In this document: positions 1 through 11,313 of the stretch, piece by piece | Position numbering within the stretch: the first letter of the stretch is position 1 | Layout of the letters: every line of letters begins with the position of its first letter | The notes under the pieces: generated by a model | Databases searched by the model: none | What the model was told of the DNA's origin: nothing | The model's input: the letters and a program-made list of their open reading frames with translations, nothing else | Made by a program: the position numbers and the translations under genes | DNA from: Scenedesmus sp. ARA3 | Taxonomy: Eukaryota; Chlorophyta; Chlorophyceae; Sphaeropleales; Scenedesmaceae | Assembly (NCBI GenBank): GCA_004335835.1 | Contig: RWJK01001961.1 | Location: 5,734 to 49,879 of the forward strand | Length of the DNA stretch: 44,146 bases | Direction: 5' to 3'

Positions 1-1180
1 CACACACACACAGCAACGCCAGCATATGCAGCAGCACACGCCTGACAGAAGCTGCCGCCAGCACAAGAGAAGCTGGTGACTCTCTAGTCACCACTCTCTG
101 GTCATCCTCCCAAACACGACACCACACCAGGCCTATCACAGCGTACATCGAACATAAGAGAAGACAAGTTGGTGGCTATACAGGAAACCGAATGTACACT
201 TGCTGCCCATGCATCTGCGCAAGTGCATGCAGTATGCAGCCGACTGTGCATGCAGCGGCCACGCGTGCAGGACAACATGCGTGTGTGTGAACACGCAGAT
301 GTGGCTGACTGTGCATATGGCAGCCGCCAGGCGTGCAGCACAAAATGCATGTCTGTAAACACGCAGATGAACACGTGCCGCACGATGGAAAAAGGGAAAG
401 AACTCAAGCAGTCTTCACAACACATTCTTCACACCATTCCTGCCCCGAGCATAGCCGCAGCAGCGCTGGTCATGCAAGCTGCATCTTGCAGGCAGCCGCA
501 TGCCTCCACGCACAGTGCGAAGTTGTGCAGAGACACACGCGCACGACTGCAGATGTAGACACACTGCTGAGCAGCAGCAGCACAGCAACAGTTAGCTGCA
601 TACGCGTCGCTTGCACAAGCATCCAATCCATGACACTTATACACATGCTGCGGCTGCCTTGCCGTGGGGTGGTAGCAAGCACTGTCTGATGCTCGCCTCC
701 TGCAAGCCACTGGCACTGCTGTGAGCTGATGTCCGCGCATACGGCGCTTCCCAGCAGCAGTCATTGCTGCTGCTGCTGCTGTCTGCCACATACGGTGCTG
801 CCCAGCAGCTATTACTGCTGCTGCTGTTGCTGTTGTCCGGCGCATACGGCACTTCCCAGCAGCGATCATTGCTGCTGCTGCTGCCCGGCGCATATGGCAC
901 TTCCCAGCAGCAATGCTTGTTGCTGCTGCTGCTGCTGCTGTCCGGCGCATACAGCGCTTCCCTGCAGCAACGGGGGCTGCTGCTGCTGCATGCCTGCTGC
1001 CACCTCCTCCTGTCCCAAACACAATAATAGCAGCTGTCGCTGTGTCCTGCAGATGACCTGCAGCCACGCTTGCAAGCATGCAGACGCATGCTGAAATCCA
1101 GTGCAGTCACGACTCCTGGCCCCTGAAACAGCAGCTTGCAGCGTGTCCTGCAGAGGAGCTGCAGCTACTTGTGTGCGGCA
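1..1180. repeat. Low-complexity and minisatellite region
   Basis: No gene is supported here. The segment is rich in CAG/CTG triplets and gcatgc words. From about 729 to 1000 there is a degenerate tandem array, unit about 50-60 bp, built from a cgcatacggcacttcccagcag core followed by a run of ctg triplets. The open frames through it on both strands come from the triplet repeats: they read as poly-Leu, poly-Gln or poly-Ala and lack any domain. Confidence 0.7.
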
Positions 1181-1182
1181 CT

Positions 1183-1494
1183 GCAGTCACGAGTCCTGCA
1201 AGGCTTGTGTGCTCATGCATGCGATGGCGCATACTGTGCTTCCCAGCAGCAGTTCTTTCTGCTGCTGCTGCTGCTGCATGGTTGCTGCCACCTCTCGCGG
1301 CCCCCAAGCCAGCAGCTGGCAGCATGTGCCGCACAACGAACCACAGCCACACTCGCAAACATGATAAAACATGCTGTACTGCAGTCACGAGTCCTTCAGG
1401 TCCTGTGTGCTCATGCATGCGGCTATTGTGGGCGACGGCTGCTGCCACTCCCAGTAGCTGATCAGCACGCCATTGGGCCGGGGCTCAGAGGTGT
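1183..1494 (-). pseudogene. Decayed copies of the Nudix-like terminal exon
   Basis: The 3' end of the minus-strand gene at 1614 is repeated downstream. Copy 1381-1494 matches 1610-1723 almost base for base and still reads SEPRPNGVLISYWEWQQ and the same C-terminal end and stop. Copy 1183-1224 keeps only the last dozen codons, with changes (ACMSTQALQDS then stop). No acceptor with a matching exon start is kept in front of these copies, so they look like inert tandem duplicates that the gene would not normally use. Confidence 0.75.
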
Positions 1495-1613
1495 CCCAAA
1501 CACCTGGCACTGCCCAGCAGCAATGAATGCTGCTGCTTAGCTGATGCTAATCGCTGTAATCAGCAGCGCATCTACCTCCCGCATCACCCAAACACAGCAG
1601 CAATCCACTGCAG

Positions 1614-1780
1614 TCACGAGTCCTTCAAGTCCTGTGTGCTCATGCATGCGGCTATGGTGGGTGACGGCTGCTGCCACTCCCAGTAGTTGATCAGCACGCC
1701 ATTGGGCCGGGGCTCTGAGGTGTCAAAGGGCTGCTGCGGCAGGCATGGCAGCTGCGCTGTCACCTTGTGGCAGGTGTACT

Positions 1781-1815
<35 letters not shown>

Positions 1816-3672
1816 TGGTGCTTGTCAGTGACGATACACGTGAGCACTGCCATGCCTTCCCTGTGCTACGACAGGGCAGCCGGACTGCTCTTTCTGCCAA
1901 AGTACAACATACTAGTGTTTACTTCCAGCTGCTGATGTTGACATCTGAGCCAGGCGCCTGCTGAAGCAGCATGCTGGCCAGTCTAGGCATGTGATGCTGT
2001 CCAATGTTGCGTTTGCTTGCCTGCGTCAGCAGTCCCGGGTATGAAGTTGACTCCTGCATCTCCACCAGTGAGTGGTAGCTGGCTTCCTCAATACTCAGCT
2101 GCAGCAACAAGTGCCAACAATGACAACAGTTATACAAAGGACCAGTAAGAGTGGCATTTCAGCAGCACGTCTGTACCAGTGAGTGGTAGCTGCCTTCCTC
2201 AACGCTCAGCTGCAGCAAACAGCAACAGGCACGATGGCAGATCATCAACGCATTTACACACATGAGAAACAGCTCAACTTGCTTCTCTGCTGCTGCTACC
2301 CCAGCAAACAATTGCAAGCATGTACACGCAATTGAGTTTCAGCTGCACTTAGCCGCATCCCTGAGCTGCTGTTGCTCCTGATGCATACTGCCTGCACATG
2401 TATACACCGCTGCTGCCTCCTCATGCCTCACCTGCTGCCTCCAGTCCTGCGGCAGCGCAGTAGCCAGCTCTTCACTGACCGCCCGCACTGCTGCTGTCTG
2501 CCAGTCCTCCTGGCCTATCATCTTCTCCGATAGCGGCAGCCCCCGCTGCCGTAGCCGGCCGTCTGGCAGCCGCTGACCAGCCTCTATCAGCACCTGCACA
2601 AGGCAAGGCAGCGGACACATCAAACACAAACACAGACACATGAATCATCGTGGTGTGTACATGCCTGCCTTGCTTGGACTGCCTTGCAAACTGCCAGGCC
2701 GCTGGTGCTGTGCATAAGCCGCTGCTCTTGTGGCCGCAGCACCCACTTGCTAATGACACCCAGCAACGCCACACGCACAGGTGGTGCTGCTGGCACTGCA
2801 AAGCTGACATCAGAAGCTGCGTGTTTCCTGCAAGCAGCCTTGCACATCACAACACTGCAGCCGTGCATAGCAGCTGCAGTAGCTGCCGCTGCTGGTTGCT
2901 GCACACCTGGCCAGTGCTGTTCTTGATGTACAGGTTGAGCACGTTCACCATGCGCAGAGCTCTGCTGCTGGTGCCAGAGCCATGCACCGTCAGAACACTC
3001 TCAGCATTGGCGACCTGCAGGCAACAAAGAAGCAGGTGATGCGCAGCTGGGTGGACAGGCAGCTCAGCGCATGCAGTACTGTGCTACGGTTGTAGTAGTG
3101 CATCTGCTGCAGCCTGCAAGCAAACCAACAGGACAGACGCACCTTGTCGTGCACAACAAGCTGGCACAGCTCTCAGAATATAAGGCATGGGATTGACAGC
3201 ATCTGCCGCATGCATTGCTCTTAGTCCCTCACAGCATGCATCTCAGAGGCTCAAAAGACGCTTGCAGACCTGTTGCCTCAGGCCACTGTTGAGCATTGAG
3301 TGGGGCGTGCACCACTGTTGCCGCTGCTGTCTTGTCATGCCTACTGACACGTTGCCGGTGTGCTTACACTGCCATGATACGTGTGGTGGCGAGCTGAAAC
3401 TGTGCGCTGAAAACTGGCAGCTTGCAGCTACTGCTGTGCAAGCTTACCTCTTCAAAAAGGTCTGCAATTGTCCTGGCAGTGCCTTGGCCATACAGCGCTG
3501 TGTTGATGCCGTTGCGATCCTGCAAGGCACAGCAGCGCAACAACAGCTACGCTGTGACAAACTGCACTGCAGGGTGAGCAACTGGTGATGAGCAGCAGGC
3601 GAATGCTCGTTGCAGCTCGACATGACTGCTTACGCCTTCAATTTGCTTAATGACTTCACAAGAATGCCCATG
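1614..3672 (-). CDS. Conserved plant/algal protein with Nudix-box-like motif (5' end unresolved)
   Basis: Exons read on the minus strand: 3672-3634, 3519-3448, 3169-3143, 3014-2907, 2593-2432, 2098-2021, 1778-1614 (stop 1616-1614). All junctions are phase 0 and give 216 residues. Motifs in order: RNGINTALYGQGTARTIADL, then MVNVLNLYIKNSTGQ joined to VLIEAGQRLPDGRLRQRG, then PLSEKMIGQEDWQTAAVRAV followed by SEEL, then ESTSYPGLLTQ, then YTCHKVTAQLPCLP and the NYWEW tail. This order matches, from memory, a conserved uncharacterised plant family in which the SEKM-E-RAVxEEL stretch resembles a Nudix box; hydrolase activity is inference. The first intron after 2021 has a GC donor (cag|gcaagc), and 3169-3143 is a 27-nt microexon. 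The exons with the start codon, expected above 3672, could not be fixed. Acceptor of the last exon is a (ctg)n tract. Confidence 0.7.
1779..1814 (-). repeat. CTG tract serving as acceptor polypyrimidine tract
   Basis: An uninterrupted CAG run on the plus strand, hence CTG on the minus strand, about 12 units, ends exactly at the acceptor of the terminal exon of the Nudix-like gene at 1778. The triplet array thus takes the place of the polypyrimidine tract. Confidence 0.8.
2175..2216 (-). pseudogene. Truncated duplicate of exon 2098-2021
   Basis: Minus-strand sequence repeats the acceptor and first codons of the neighbouring exon, reading LSVEEGSYHSL beside LSIEEASYHSL in the intact exon 111 bp away. 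It then diverges into a stop. It keeps a good ctgcag acceptor but no matching donor. Confidence 0.75.
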
Positions 3673-5344
3673 CTGATGCAATTGTTGCTGTTGCTGCACA
3701 GCCTGCTCTCTGTGACAGCTGCCCGTCAGCGTCCTGCAAGCGTCATCGCTGTGTGCTCTTGCCTACTGTGCTTGTGCTTCTAGTCCTGCAAGATACACTG
3801 CATACCACCAATGCCTGACAAGTTGCTGCGTGTGTGGGCAGCCACATTGCAGCCTGCAAGTTGTAGGTGCGCCTGCAAGTTCTCCTTAGCACACAGGCTC
3901 CTGCAGCTCCGTTCAGCTATCTGCTCTCATCAAGCACATGCTCACCAGCCATGCAGACAGCTCTGCAGCATTGCTTCCTGCAAAGGTGCTGCCATGGCTG
4001 CTGGTGGCAGCTGTTGCAGCCATATTACGAGCTGCAACAGCTGCGCCACCTACGAACCGCCGCCTTGTTGCTGCTGCATGCACACAAGCAACTTATCGGT
4101 TGTTGATTCTTTCAAGTGTTCAGCTCAGCTCAGGTGCTGTAGACAAGACGCCAATGTATGACACAGCAGAGCCTGTTGTCCATGTGTGCAGCTGTTGTTG
4201 TGAGCACGCATACCAACGTTTACTTGAGCTGCCAGCCCTCCTGATGCTGATGAAGCACTGTTTTTATGCTGTGCAAGCCAATGACAAGCACGTGCAGCAC
4301 TGCTGCACCAGCCATCAAGGCTCCACAGCAGCAGGGAACACTCACCATAGGCGAGCCTGTGCGGTGTGCTGCTGGCCAGTGCCGAATGACCAGACCGAAG
4401 AAGCATGCAACCCTACTAAATTCAAAACCTATATAAAGCCATAGCTATGGCTGTGCAGGTCCATGAAACACGCAGCCCACATTTCAAGCCTGCCCACGGG
4501 AGTCACAGGTGAACTTGATAGCCACCAACATCAAAACATACTCAGAGATTGGCAAAATTCATTGATCAAATCAACGACAATCAAAAATACACATGCTGTC
4601 AGGTGACACATGTCACATCGACAGAAAAGGCTCTCCATACGTAGTACGTGTGCAAAGGGCAACAGTTAGATGGCGATCTGGCAACAGACAAAGACAAAGT
4701 TATGAACCGGCAGCATACATGCCTGGCAACTGTCCGATACCCACTTCGCATCTCCGGAGTTCTGCGTGCCTGCCTTACTAGGCCTCAATCGACGTCAATT
4801 ACAGCAGCTTCAACAACAGTAACATACGATAGTGGTGAATAATTGTACTACCACCAGCAGGTGACACCCGTCACCTGCAGCAAAACTCCCACTTTGGTCA
4901 GCAGCAGCGTCTGATGCATGGCAGCAGGCTGCCTCGACAACACACCTGCACGCAACTGACAGCAAAATCTATGTCAAGCTCTGCCTGGGCATGCATGGGG
5001 ACACTGTGCAGCACAGCCTGCAGCAGCACAGGCCAGCTCTGCCACGCATTCAGTGGCAGCAGCACACAGCTCAGCGAGCCGCAGCCACAGGTTTGCCACA
5101 TCCTCGCGCCTTCTGAAACTTCATCACATCAGACTGATCTTCCGCCTTTTCCCTCTGTTGCTGTCCACCTGAACTGTCCACAGGCAGCATCAGTCAGCTC
5201 ACAAGACCTCTGCCCTGTCTCACCAAGGCGCAGCACTTTTGGATTCCTTACTGACTGTGGCTCACCCACAGCTGCAGCAGAAGCAGCAGCAGCAGCAGCA
5301 CAGGCGGCATCCGTGTAGCATCTCTTGCAGCGTGCTGTGCCGCC
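3673..5344. other. Intergenic or unresolved 5' exons
   Basis: No gene can be called with confidence. The proximal part (3673-4400) should hold the missing N-terminal exons of the minus-strand Nudix-like gene; 3720-3673 can be read in frame as a Gln-rich stretch leading into HGHSCEVIKQIEG. From 4440 to 4880 base composition is more AT-rich than elsewhere and includes a short inverted repeat, gcaggtgac-accc-gtcacctgc, at 4857-4878. The stretch 4914-5318 is open on the plus strand but Ser/Pro/Ala-rich and without a recognisable domain. Confidence 0.4.
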
Positions 5345-6559
5345 ATGGGCTCACTGCACACTGAGATCGGCATCATGGTGGCAATCCTGGTGGGAGCGTG
5401 GGCAGCCAAGGTGCGCATTTTGGGGCACGCAGTGCATGCCTCTGCTAGCGCAGCCATATCAGGCAAACTGGCATCTTGCACTGTGCTATTTGTGTCTTGC
5501 AAGCTCCCAGCAACGACAGCGCAAGCGCTGTGCAGCAGCTCCGCCAGCTGTGAGATTACTGAGCAAGCAAAAGCACGTCAGGCAGGATTCGGGGTGCAGC
5601 TTGGGAGCGTGCGATGACACAATTGGCACAGTGCAAGAGGCCAGTTTGACTGATAGTGTGCCTAGTTGGTCATACAGCATACAGATGTTGTTCAAGCGGT
5701 TCAAAACTGCTTACTGTGCGGGCACTACAGGCTTGGTCGCGCAACTTCAGCAAAGACCAGCTAGCTTGGGCTCAAACTAGAGGGCTGTGCTTGCACGCAG
5801 TTGGGTGCTCAGCTGAGCACGCTCACACTGCTGTATTGCTGTGTGGTTGCTTCCTTTTGCTGCACCTGCGACACCACGTGTGCTGCATTTGATCCCTGCT
5901 TGCAGGTGGCTGCTGTTGCACTGCACCTGTTCTGCCACAGACGGTGGGTGCAAAGTCTGCATCACTAGATGTGCTGCAGCAGCACACCAAAAGAACACCA
6001 GTTGCTTTTTTGGCACCAGGCAGGGTGTTTGGGATGCAAGCAGGATGCACCGAATATCAAGAGGCAGACACAGCTATGAGCGCAGCACCTGTGCAACAAA
6101 CAGTTGCATTATTCACACGGCAGCGTCTTACTGGTGTGTGCATGCTTTGTGTCTTTGTTGCCAGCCCGTCGCTAGGCTGCTGCATCTCACTCATCTTACC
6201 TGCTCCCACACCTGATTCACTGCTGCACGTGCATTGTCCTGTCTTCACTGAGCAGGCGTCTGCGGCGGCTGGCAGCAACAGGGGAGGGCTTGCCCACTGC
6301 CTGCTACAGCCACCAACCTACGCCACAGCCAGTCATGGCAGCACTGCCAATCATTCGCTACGCAGATGCAGCGCAGCAGTTGCACACTGCACACTGGAGC
6401 AGCAGTGATGTCAAGCAAGGCCGACAGAAAGGTGCATCAGCAGCAGCAGCAGCAGCAGCGGCTGCCTTGGATGTACCACAGGATCAGGAGCAGCTTGACA
6501 CAGCAGCGCAACGCGATCAACAAGAGACACACGTGGGGCCGGCAGCGTCATCACTGGCA

Positions 6560-6612
<53 letters not shown>

Positions 6613-7063
6613 GGATGACTTGCGCAAGTCCAGCGCATCAAGCCTATCTGCTGCAGCTGCCGCCACTGGCAGTGGCGAAGCACCGAGTGAAGCAGCTTCG
6701 CAAGGCGCCTCTTCGACTCAGCCGCAAGCTGCAGGCTCAGAAACAGAGTGCTGCCCTATCTGCTTTGGAGAGTATGATTCGCCAAGCGTCAAAGTGAAGC
6801 AGCTGCCCTGCAAGCACTATTACCACCCGGACTGCATTGACGCATGGCTGGTCAGGGACAACACTTGCCCACTGTGCAAGAGCCTTGTCTGGGTGCCCGA
6901 TGACGCAGCGGCAGCAGCAGCGGCGGGGCATGTGTCAGGCGTGGATGCTGCCCAGATACACTTACAGCAGCAGCAGCAGCAGCAGCAGCAGCTGCAGCAG
7001 CAGAGTATTGGGAACCGGCATGTGCTGCGCGTCATTATCATTGACGGGCTTGGGCCACGTTAG
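5345..7063 (+). CDS. ATL-like RING-H2 finger protein, likely E3 ubiquitin ligase
   Basis: The secure part is the last exon, 6256-7063 (stop 7061-7063), entered through an acceptor ending at 6255. It opens with RLRRLAATGEGLPTACYS and MAALPIIRY, which recalls the GLxxxxIxxLPxxxY segment before the RING in ATL proteins. Poly-Ala (around 6440) and a 17-residue poly-Gln (around 6560) follow. Then comes a complete RING-H2: CPICFGEY, then CKHYYHPDCIDAW, then CPLC, with Cys/Cys/Cys/His/His/Cys/Cys/Cys zinc ligands. A Gln-rich tail ends in HVLRVIIIDGLGPR. Upstream, 5345-5410 (MGSLHTEIGIMVAILVGAWA, then AK) and 5511-5549 (QRQRKRCAAAPPA) are candidate first exons giving a membrane anchor and a basic stop-transfer segment. 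At least one linking exon is missing, so the 5' model is tentative. If the upstream exons are wrong, translation could start at ATG 6335. Confidence 0.75.
6559..6611 (+). repeat. Poly-Gln CAG tract in RING protein
   Basis: Nearly pure CAG array in frame 2 of 3 within the RING-H2 exon, giving 17 consecutive glutamines. A second, shorter CAG tract lies at 6966-7002 in the C-terminal tail. Likely length-variable disordered linkers. Confidence 0.85.
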
Positions 7064-8936
7064 CAGCAGTCTTGGGCACCGACAGACACAGCATGCGCAA
7101 TGCGAGGTTGAGCTGGGGTTGTACAATGAAGAGGCGCCACGTGTGTCACCTGGATCGATTCTAGCAATGCGCTTGTTTCAGTTGCTGCTGCAGCCTGCTG
7201 CTGCAATCTGCTGCTGCTGCTGCAACAGCTGGCCCCCACGCGTGACGACCCGTTGTTGCTTAGAGTGACATGCACATCTCGATTGGCTGGTTATTGCAGT
7301 TGCGCTACTTACATTTTATTCCAATGCACTCTGTTTGCTGCTCGTGCAGTGGCAGGTGCAACTGCCAGTTGAGGGTTTTGTGCTGCATGCTTTGTCTGCG
7401 CTACTTGCGCTTGCTGCAACTTGCAGCTTCAATGCTTTTCATTGCACATCACGAGCCAGGAAGCGAGTTGCTTGTTGCATTTGCATGCAGTGACAAGGTT
7501 TATGGCAGCAGTAGCCGGGATTGGCTTCGAGCATGTTGCTGCATACTCGTCTGTGTTGGTGCCGATGACCGAGCAGTGTGCAACCAAGCAAAATGACTAG
7601 GGCTGTGAGCTGCTGGGGTCAACTATGACCGTGTGTATGAGAAATGAGGCAGCCAAGGCTGCAAGCAAGCCTGCAATGAAGGGTGGTGTTGGCGCTAGCC
7701 GCATTGCATCTGTGCAGCTAGCAAGTCCTGTCAGTGGCGTTGCATGTTCAGGCAGTGCAGGCGACGACGCAGCGGCGGCTATGCCATGGGCACAGCTTGT
7801 GTGCCTTGATTTGTGAGCATCGCACGGTGTTGCTGGTGACGAGTTGGTGCTTGCCATTATTCATAGTGCATCGTAGATTTTGATCTGTGCCCTGCCATGT
7901 TGCATGGCACGGACCATTCATTGCACAGCTGTTGGGGTGTCTGCACTAGTGTGCATACTGTACCATATGGTCTCCTGTTGACATGAGTTTGCATCCTGTG
8001 TTTTGCTTGGCAGTAGCCGCATGCGCGTCGGTTGCTTGATACAATTGCCGGCATCGCAGATTGTGCTGTTGTTGTAGCCGCCCCCCTGGCTATATTGCTT
8101 GCGTGGACAACTCCGTTTGATTAACTGGGTGCAATGTACGGCATGTCTGTGTCTGCATCGCACCTGTGAAACCTGTATGTTCACAGGATACTGCAAAGTG
8201 CGAAGGAACAGGTTCCATGCGGCGTGCAAGATGTTAACATGGAGTTTTCAGAGTTGGTCCGACCAGAATCTGCCTACCGATGCGCTGAAACTGTCATTTT
8301 GCAGATGTGCTGCATTTGTAGAACTGGGCCCTAGGGTCTCAACACGCGGTCGCCATGTGTGGCATGGCGACAGCTGTTGCGGGTGGCACCATTCACCATG
8401 AATGGCTTCATGCGGACGATGTTTGAGTGTTGAAACAACCTGTACATTTGCTGCAGGTGATTGTGATCAATGCATGTTATGTGTGGCATGGCAAATGACT
8501 GTTTGGGGAGGACTGAAAGTAATTTCTCCTGCATGCAAGGCCCACTGGGTGGCACCCACTGTAACCATGCCCGATGACGCGCCTTCCAGGTCAGCTCACC
8601 AGATTTGGCGTCACAACTGCCGGCGAGCTATTGCAGAAAGTGTTGTCTTTCCTGCAATTCTTTATACAGAGTATTGGTGGCAAACCAGGCGAATCTGGGG
8701 TAACAGACCACCTAGGTGTTAGGGTTGCTGAGGTGGGACAACTCTCCTGCAAAAGTTGTAGGTGTACCTCAGCTGTCCAAGCAACAGTTTCCAGCTGATC
8801 TCCGAGCACTTACACTGACTGACAATCTGTCTGCTGTTCACGTACGCACGCCCAGCTTCAAGCAGCAACAACGCCACCAGTGAACACACCAAGGCTGGTT
8901 ATCACTCTGCTACGCCTTTAAGCGACAGACACAGTA
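7064..8936. other. Intergenic region, no supported gene
   Basis: 3' flank of the RING gene and 5' flank of PABPN1. Short open frames exist but none has a family motif. The better two are minus 7857-7597 (86 codons, ending with a hydrophobic stretch PPFIAGLLAALAASFLIHTV) and plus 8574-8798. Both are plausible exons of unknown genes but could be chance. Confidence 0.4.
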
Positions 8937-11313
8937 ATGGCAGAAGAAGAACAGCAGTTTCACGAGGAGGAGCAGTATGAGGAGGACGGCATGGAGGCTG
9001 ACGGTGCTGGCGAGGAGGGGCACGAGGATGCTGTCGATGTGAGCTGCACGGCTATTGCAGCGGTTTTACGTGCATGGATGATACTCGCAGAATGATAGTA
9101 GCTTCTGGCACTCATGCTGGCTCATGCACGCTCCCTGACCACTGCCACACCATGCTGCTGCTGTGACACAGCTGGGTGGGAGCCCTCCTCTGGCCCTGCT
9201 CACTGCTATGCATCACGGCTAAAAAGAAAAAAAGAAAACAAAAAGAAAAAACAAAATGATCAAAAGAAAATACCGTGCTTTGCATAGGAGCTTGAGGCCA
9301 TGAAGCAGAAACTCAAGGAGCTGGAGGAGGAAGCAGCAAAGCTGCGCAGCACACAGGTGGGCTGAGGGTCTGTGGTATAGCCAGGGGTATAGGCAGAAGT
9401 GTTGGCAGACATGTTTCACAGCTGAGGTTAACACGTTTTTCCTGATCTGGGTGGATCAGCAGCAGCAGCAGCATGATGCGACGCCTTTCGCCTGTCGTCC
9501 TGCATGCGCTGCCGCAGCTTGCTTGTATCACGTGCATTTCCAGGCTGTTGTGTTGTCGTGTTCTGCCCTACCATCTTAAATTGTCTACCTGCTATCACTT
9601 GCTGCGCCACACCCTCTGCTGCCAAGTTTTAGCTGTCACTCTTGTGCTGCTGCCGCCACATAATCTGCGCCATGCTTCACCACGCCCTCTCCCTTGCCAC
9701 CCAGCAGCAAGGCGGCGCTGCGGAAGAAGCAGAAGAGGAGCCAGCAGGCGAAGGCGGCAACAAAGAGGAGGCAGACTCGCGGTCAGTGTTTGTCAACAAC
9801 GTTGACTGGGGAGCAACACCGGAGGAGCTGCAGCAGCACTTTGCCACGTGTGGTACAGTCAACAGGGTGACCATCCTGACCGACAAGTTTGGCAACCCCA
9901 AGGTGGGCATGCAGTGCAGTGCTAGCAGGGCAGTGCTAGCAGGGCAGTGCTTGCAGGACAGTGCTTGCAGGACAGCGCATGCAGGACAGCGCTTGCAGAT
10001 AGCGCGCGCGGGACAGTGCTTGCAGGACAGCGCTTGCAGACAATGCTTGCAGGACAGCGCTTGCAGACAGTGCTTGCAGGACAGCGTGTACAGGACAGTG
10101 CTTGCAGGACAGCGCTGTCAAGACAGCTTGCAGGACAGGGCTTGCACGAAAGCTATTGGGACGGGTTGCAGGGCAGTTATTCAGAGGGATAACCACAGCG
10201 TTGAGTGCACTGCTGACATTCTGCTTCCCGCCGGCTGCCTGTGTGGTTTGTTCTATCGTGTTTCAACACCAGGGCTTTGCGTACATTGAGTTCCTGGAGG
10301 CTGATGCAGTGGACAACGCCATCATGCTGGACAACAGCGAGCTGCGGGGGCGACAGATCAAGGTGCGCAGATCAATGCAAGCAATCGCAGCGTATGGCAG
10401 GCATCAGTGTAGAGGTCAGTGTAGAGGCTGGACGTCAGCAGTGAGTTTAGTAGCAGGGTTCTAGCGTTCAGTGCAGCAGCACACAGGAGCTGGTGCACAG
10501 GCTTTTGCCAGGGCCTTTTGCAGCTGCCTGATTGTTGTATGTGGTGTGCAGCAATGCAGCCATGCACGTGCTGCCAGAGCACTGCCCCCAGCTGTGCAGG
10601 CTCCACCACAGCAGCAACAGCCAATGCACGTGTACCTTGTTTGGGTGAACGCTGCTGGCGTGCTGCGAACAACACGTTTTGCGCAAGCAAACAAACGTGC
10701 CGTCAGGGCCCAGCAGTGCTGAAAGCCTCCTTTGCGGTCTTTTTGTGGTCTTATTCAACACTGCTTGCTGATGCTGATGCTGATGCTGTGCTGCTGCTGG
10801 TGCTCTTGCAAACAACAGGTGATGCGCAAGCGCACCAACGTGCCGGGCCTCAAGCGCGGGCGCGGCAGGGGCCGGGGGCGCTTCGGGCCGCCCCGGGGCC
10901 GCGGCGGCTATCANNNNNNNNNNNNNNNNNNNNNNNNNNNNNNNNNNNNNNNNNNNNNNNNNNNNNNNNNNNNNNGTATGGGTAGGTCGCTGCATTCGAC
11001 CAGCGCTGAGTAACCGTGCAGATGTGTGCGGAGCGTGCAGCTGTGATGTGTACAGTACAGTTTTGTTGCGTGTGCTGCGATAACTGTTTGGGTTATTGCA
11101 CCGTAGCCTTGTAAGGCACAAAACATGCAGGTGTAACCTGGGTTGTGGTCTGCATGCCTGCTGGTGTGATGTGCCCCGACATGCATGTAACGCATGTTTA
11201 TGGTGCCTTGAGTTCCTCAGCAAGCTGACCAAGCTGCGTTTTCTTTCTGCTGTGCTGCTCACAGGTATGCGCCCAGGGGCCGCGGCAGGGGCAGGGGCTA
11301 TGCACCCTACTGA
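8937..11313 (+). CDS. PABPN1: Nuclear poly(A)-binding protein (PABPN1/PABN type)
   Basis: Six exons: 8937-9038, 9288-9356, 9705-9902, 10273-10362, 10819-10981 (contains the N gap 10914-10975) and 11265-11313 (stop 11311-11313); about 223 residues, close to plant and animal PABPN. The first exon is acidic ([18 protein letters not shown]). The second is a coiled coil ([19 protein letters not shown]). Then comes a single RRM with RNP2 SVFVNNV and RNP1 GFAYIEF; the intron falls just before GFAYIEF. The C terminus is Arg/Gly-rich ([18 protein letters not shown]; last exon [15 protein letters not shown]). This protein binds nascent poly(A) tails in the nucleus and stimulates poly(A) polymerase and sets tail length; the family role is established, the assignment here follows from the domain order. 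Introns 1 and 3 carry unusual repeats listed separately. Confidence 0.95.
9221..9270 (+). promoter_or_regulatory. A-rich tract in PABPN1 intron 1
   Basis: Fifty bases with about 40 adenines (aaaaagaaaaaaagaaaaca and similar), ending 17 bases before the acceptor of exon 2 at 9288. The tract replaces the usual pyrimidine-rich acceptor region. An oligo(A) stretch in the pre-mRNA of a poly(A)-binding protein is a possible autoregulatory binding site; this is inference. Confidence 0.4.
9912..10145 (+). repeat. Minisatellite in PABPN1 intron 3
   Basis: Degenerate tandem array built from ttgcaggacagygc words, unit about 13 bp and higher-order about 26 bp. Every unit contains a ttgcag acceptor-like word. 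It lies inside the intron 9903-10272. Confidence 0.85.
10914..10975. other. Assembly gap
   Basis: Sixty-two Ns inside the Arg/Gly-rich exon of PABPN1. The frame appears to resume after the gap (tat gg before the donor gtaggt), so the true gap size is probably close to a multiple that keeps frame. Confidence 0.95.

Noticed and set aside
429..1110. Several 120-216 codon frames on both strands
   Set aside because: All arise from the triplet-rich minisatellite; amino acid runs shift with frame and no family motif appears.
2680..2803. Minus-strand frame reading VRVALLGVISKWVLRPQEQR as an extra exon of the Nudix-like gene
   Set aside because: Phases do not fit, and joining 2907 directly to 2593 gives a continuous family-like sequence (YIKNSTGQ-VLIEAGQRLPDG).
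4857..4878. Palindrome gcaggtgac-accc-gtcacctgc as an operator
   Set aside because: Perfect 9-bp arms, but no gene start nearby and no second copy to support a regulatory role.
9912..10145. CRISPR-like array
   Set aside because: Units are contiguous and degenerate without unique spacers, the array is in an intron of a eukaryotic gene, and there are no cas genes.
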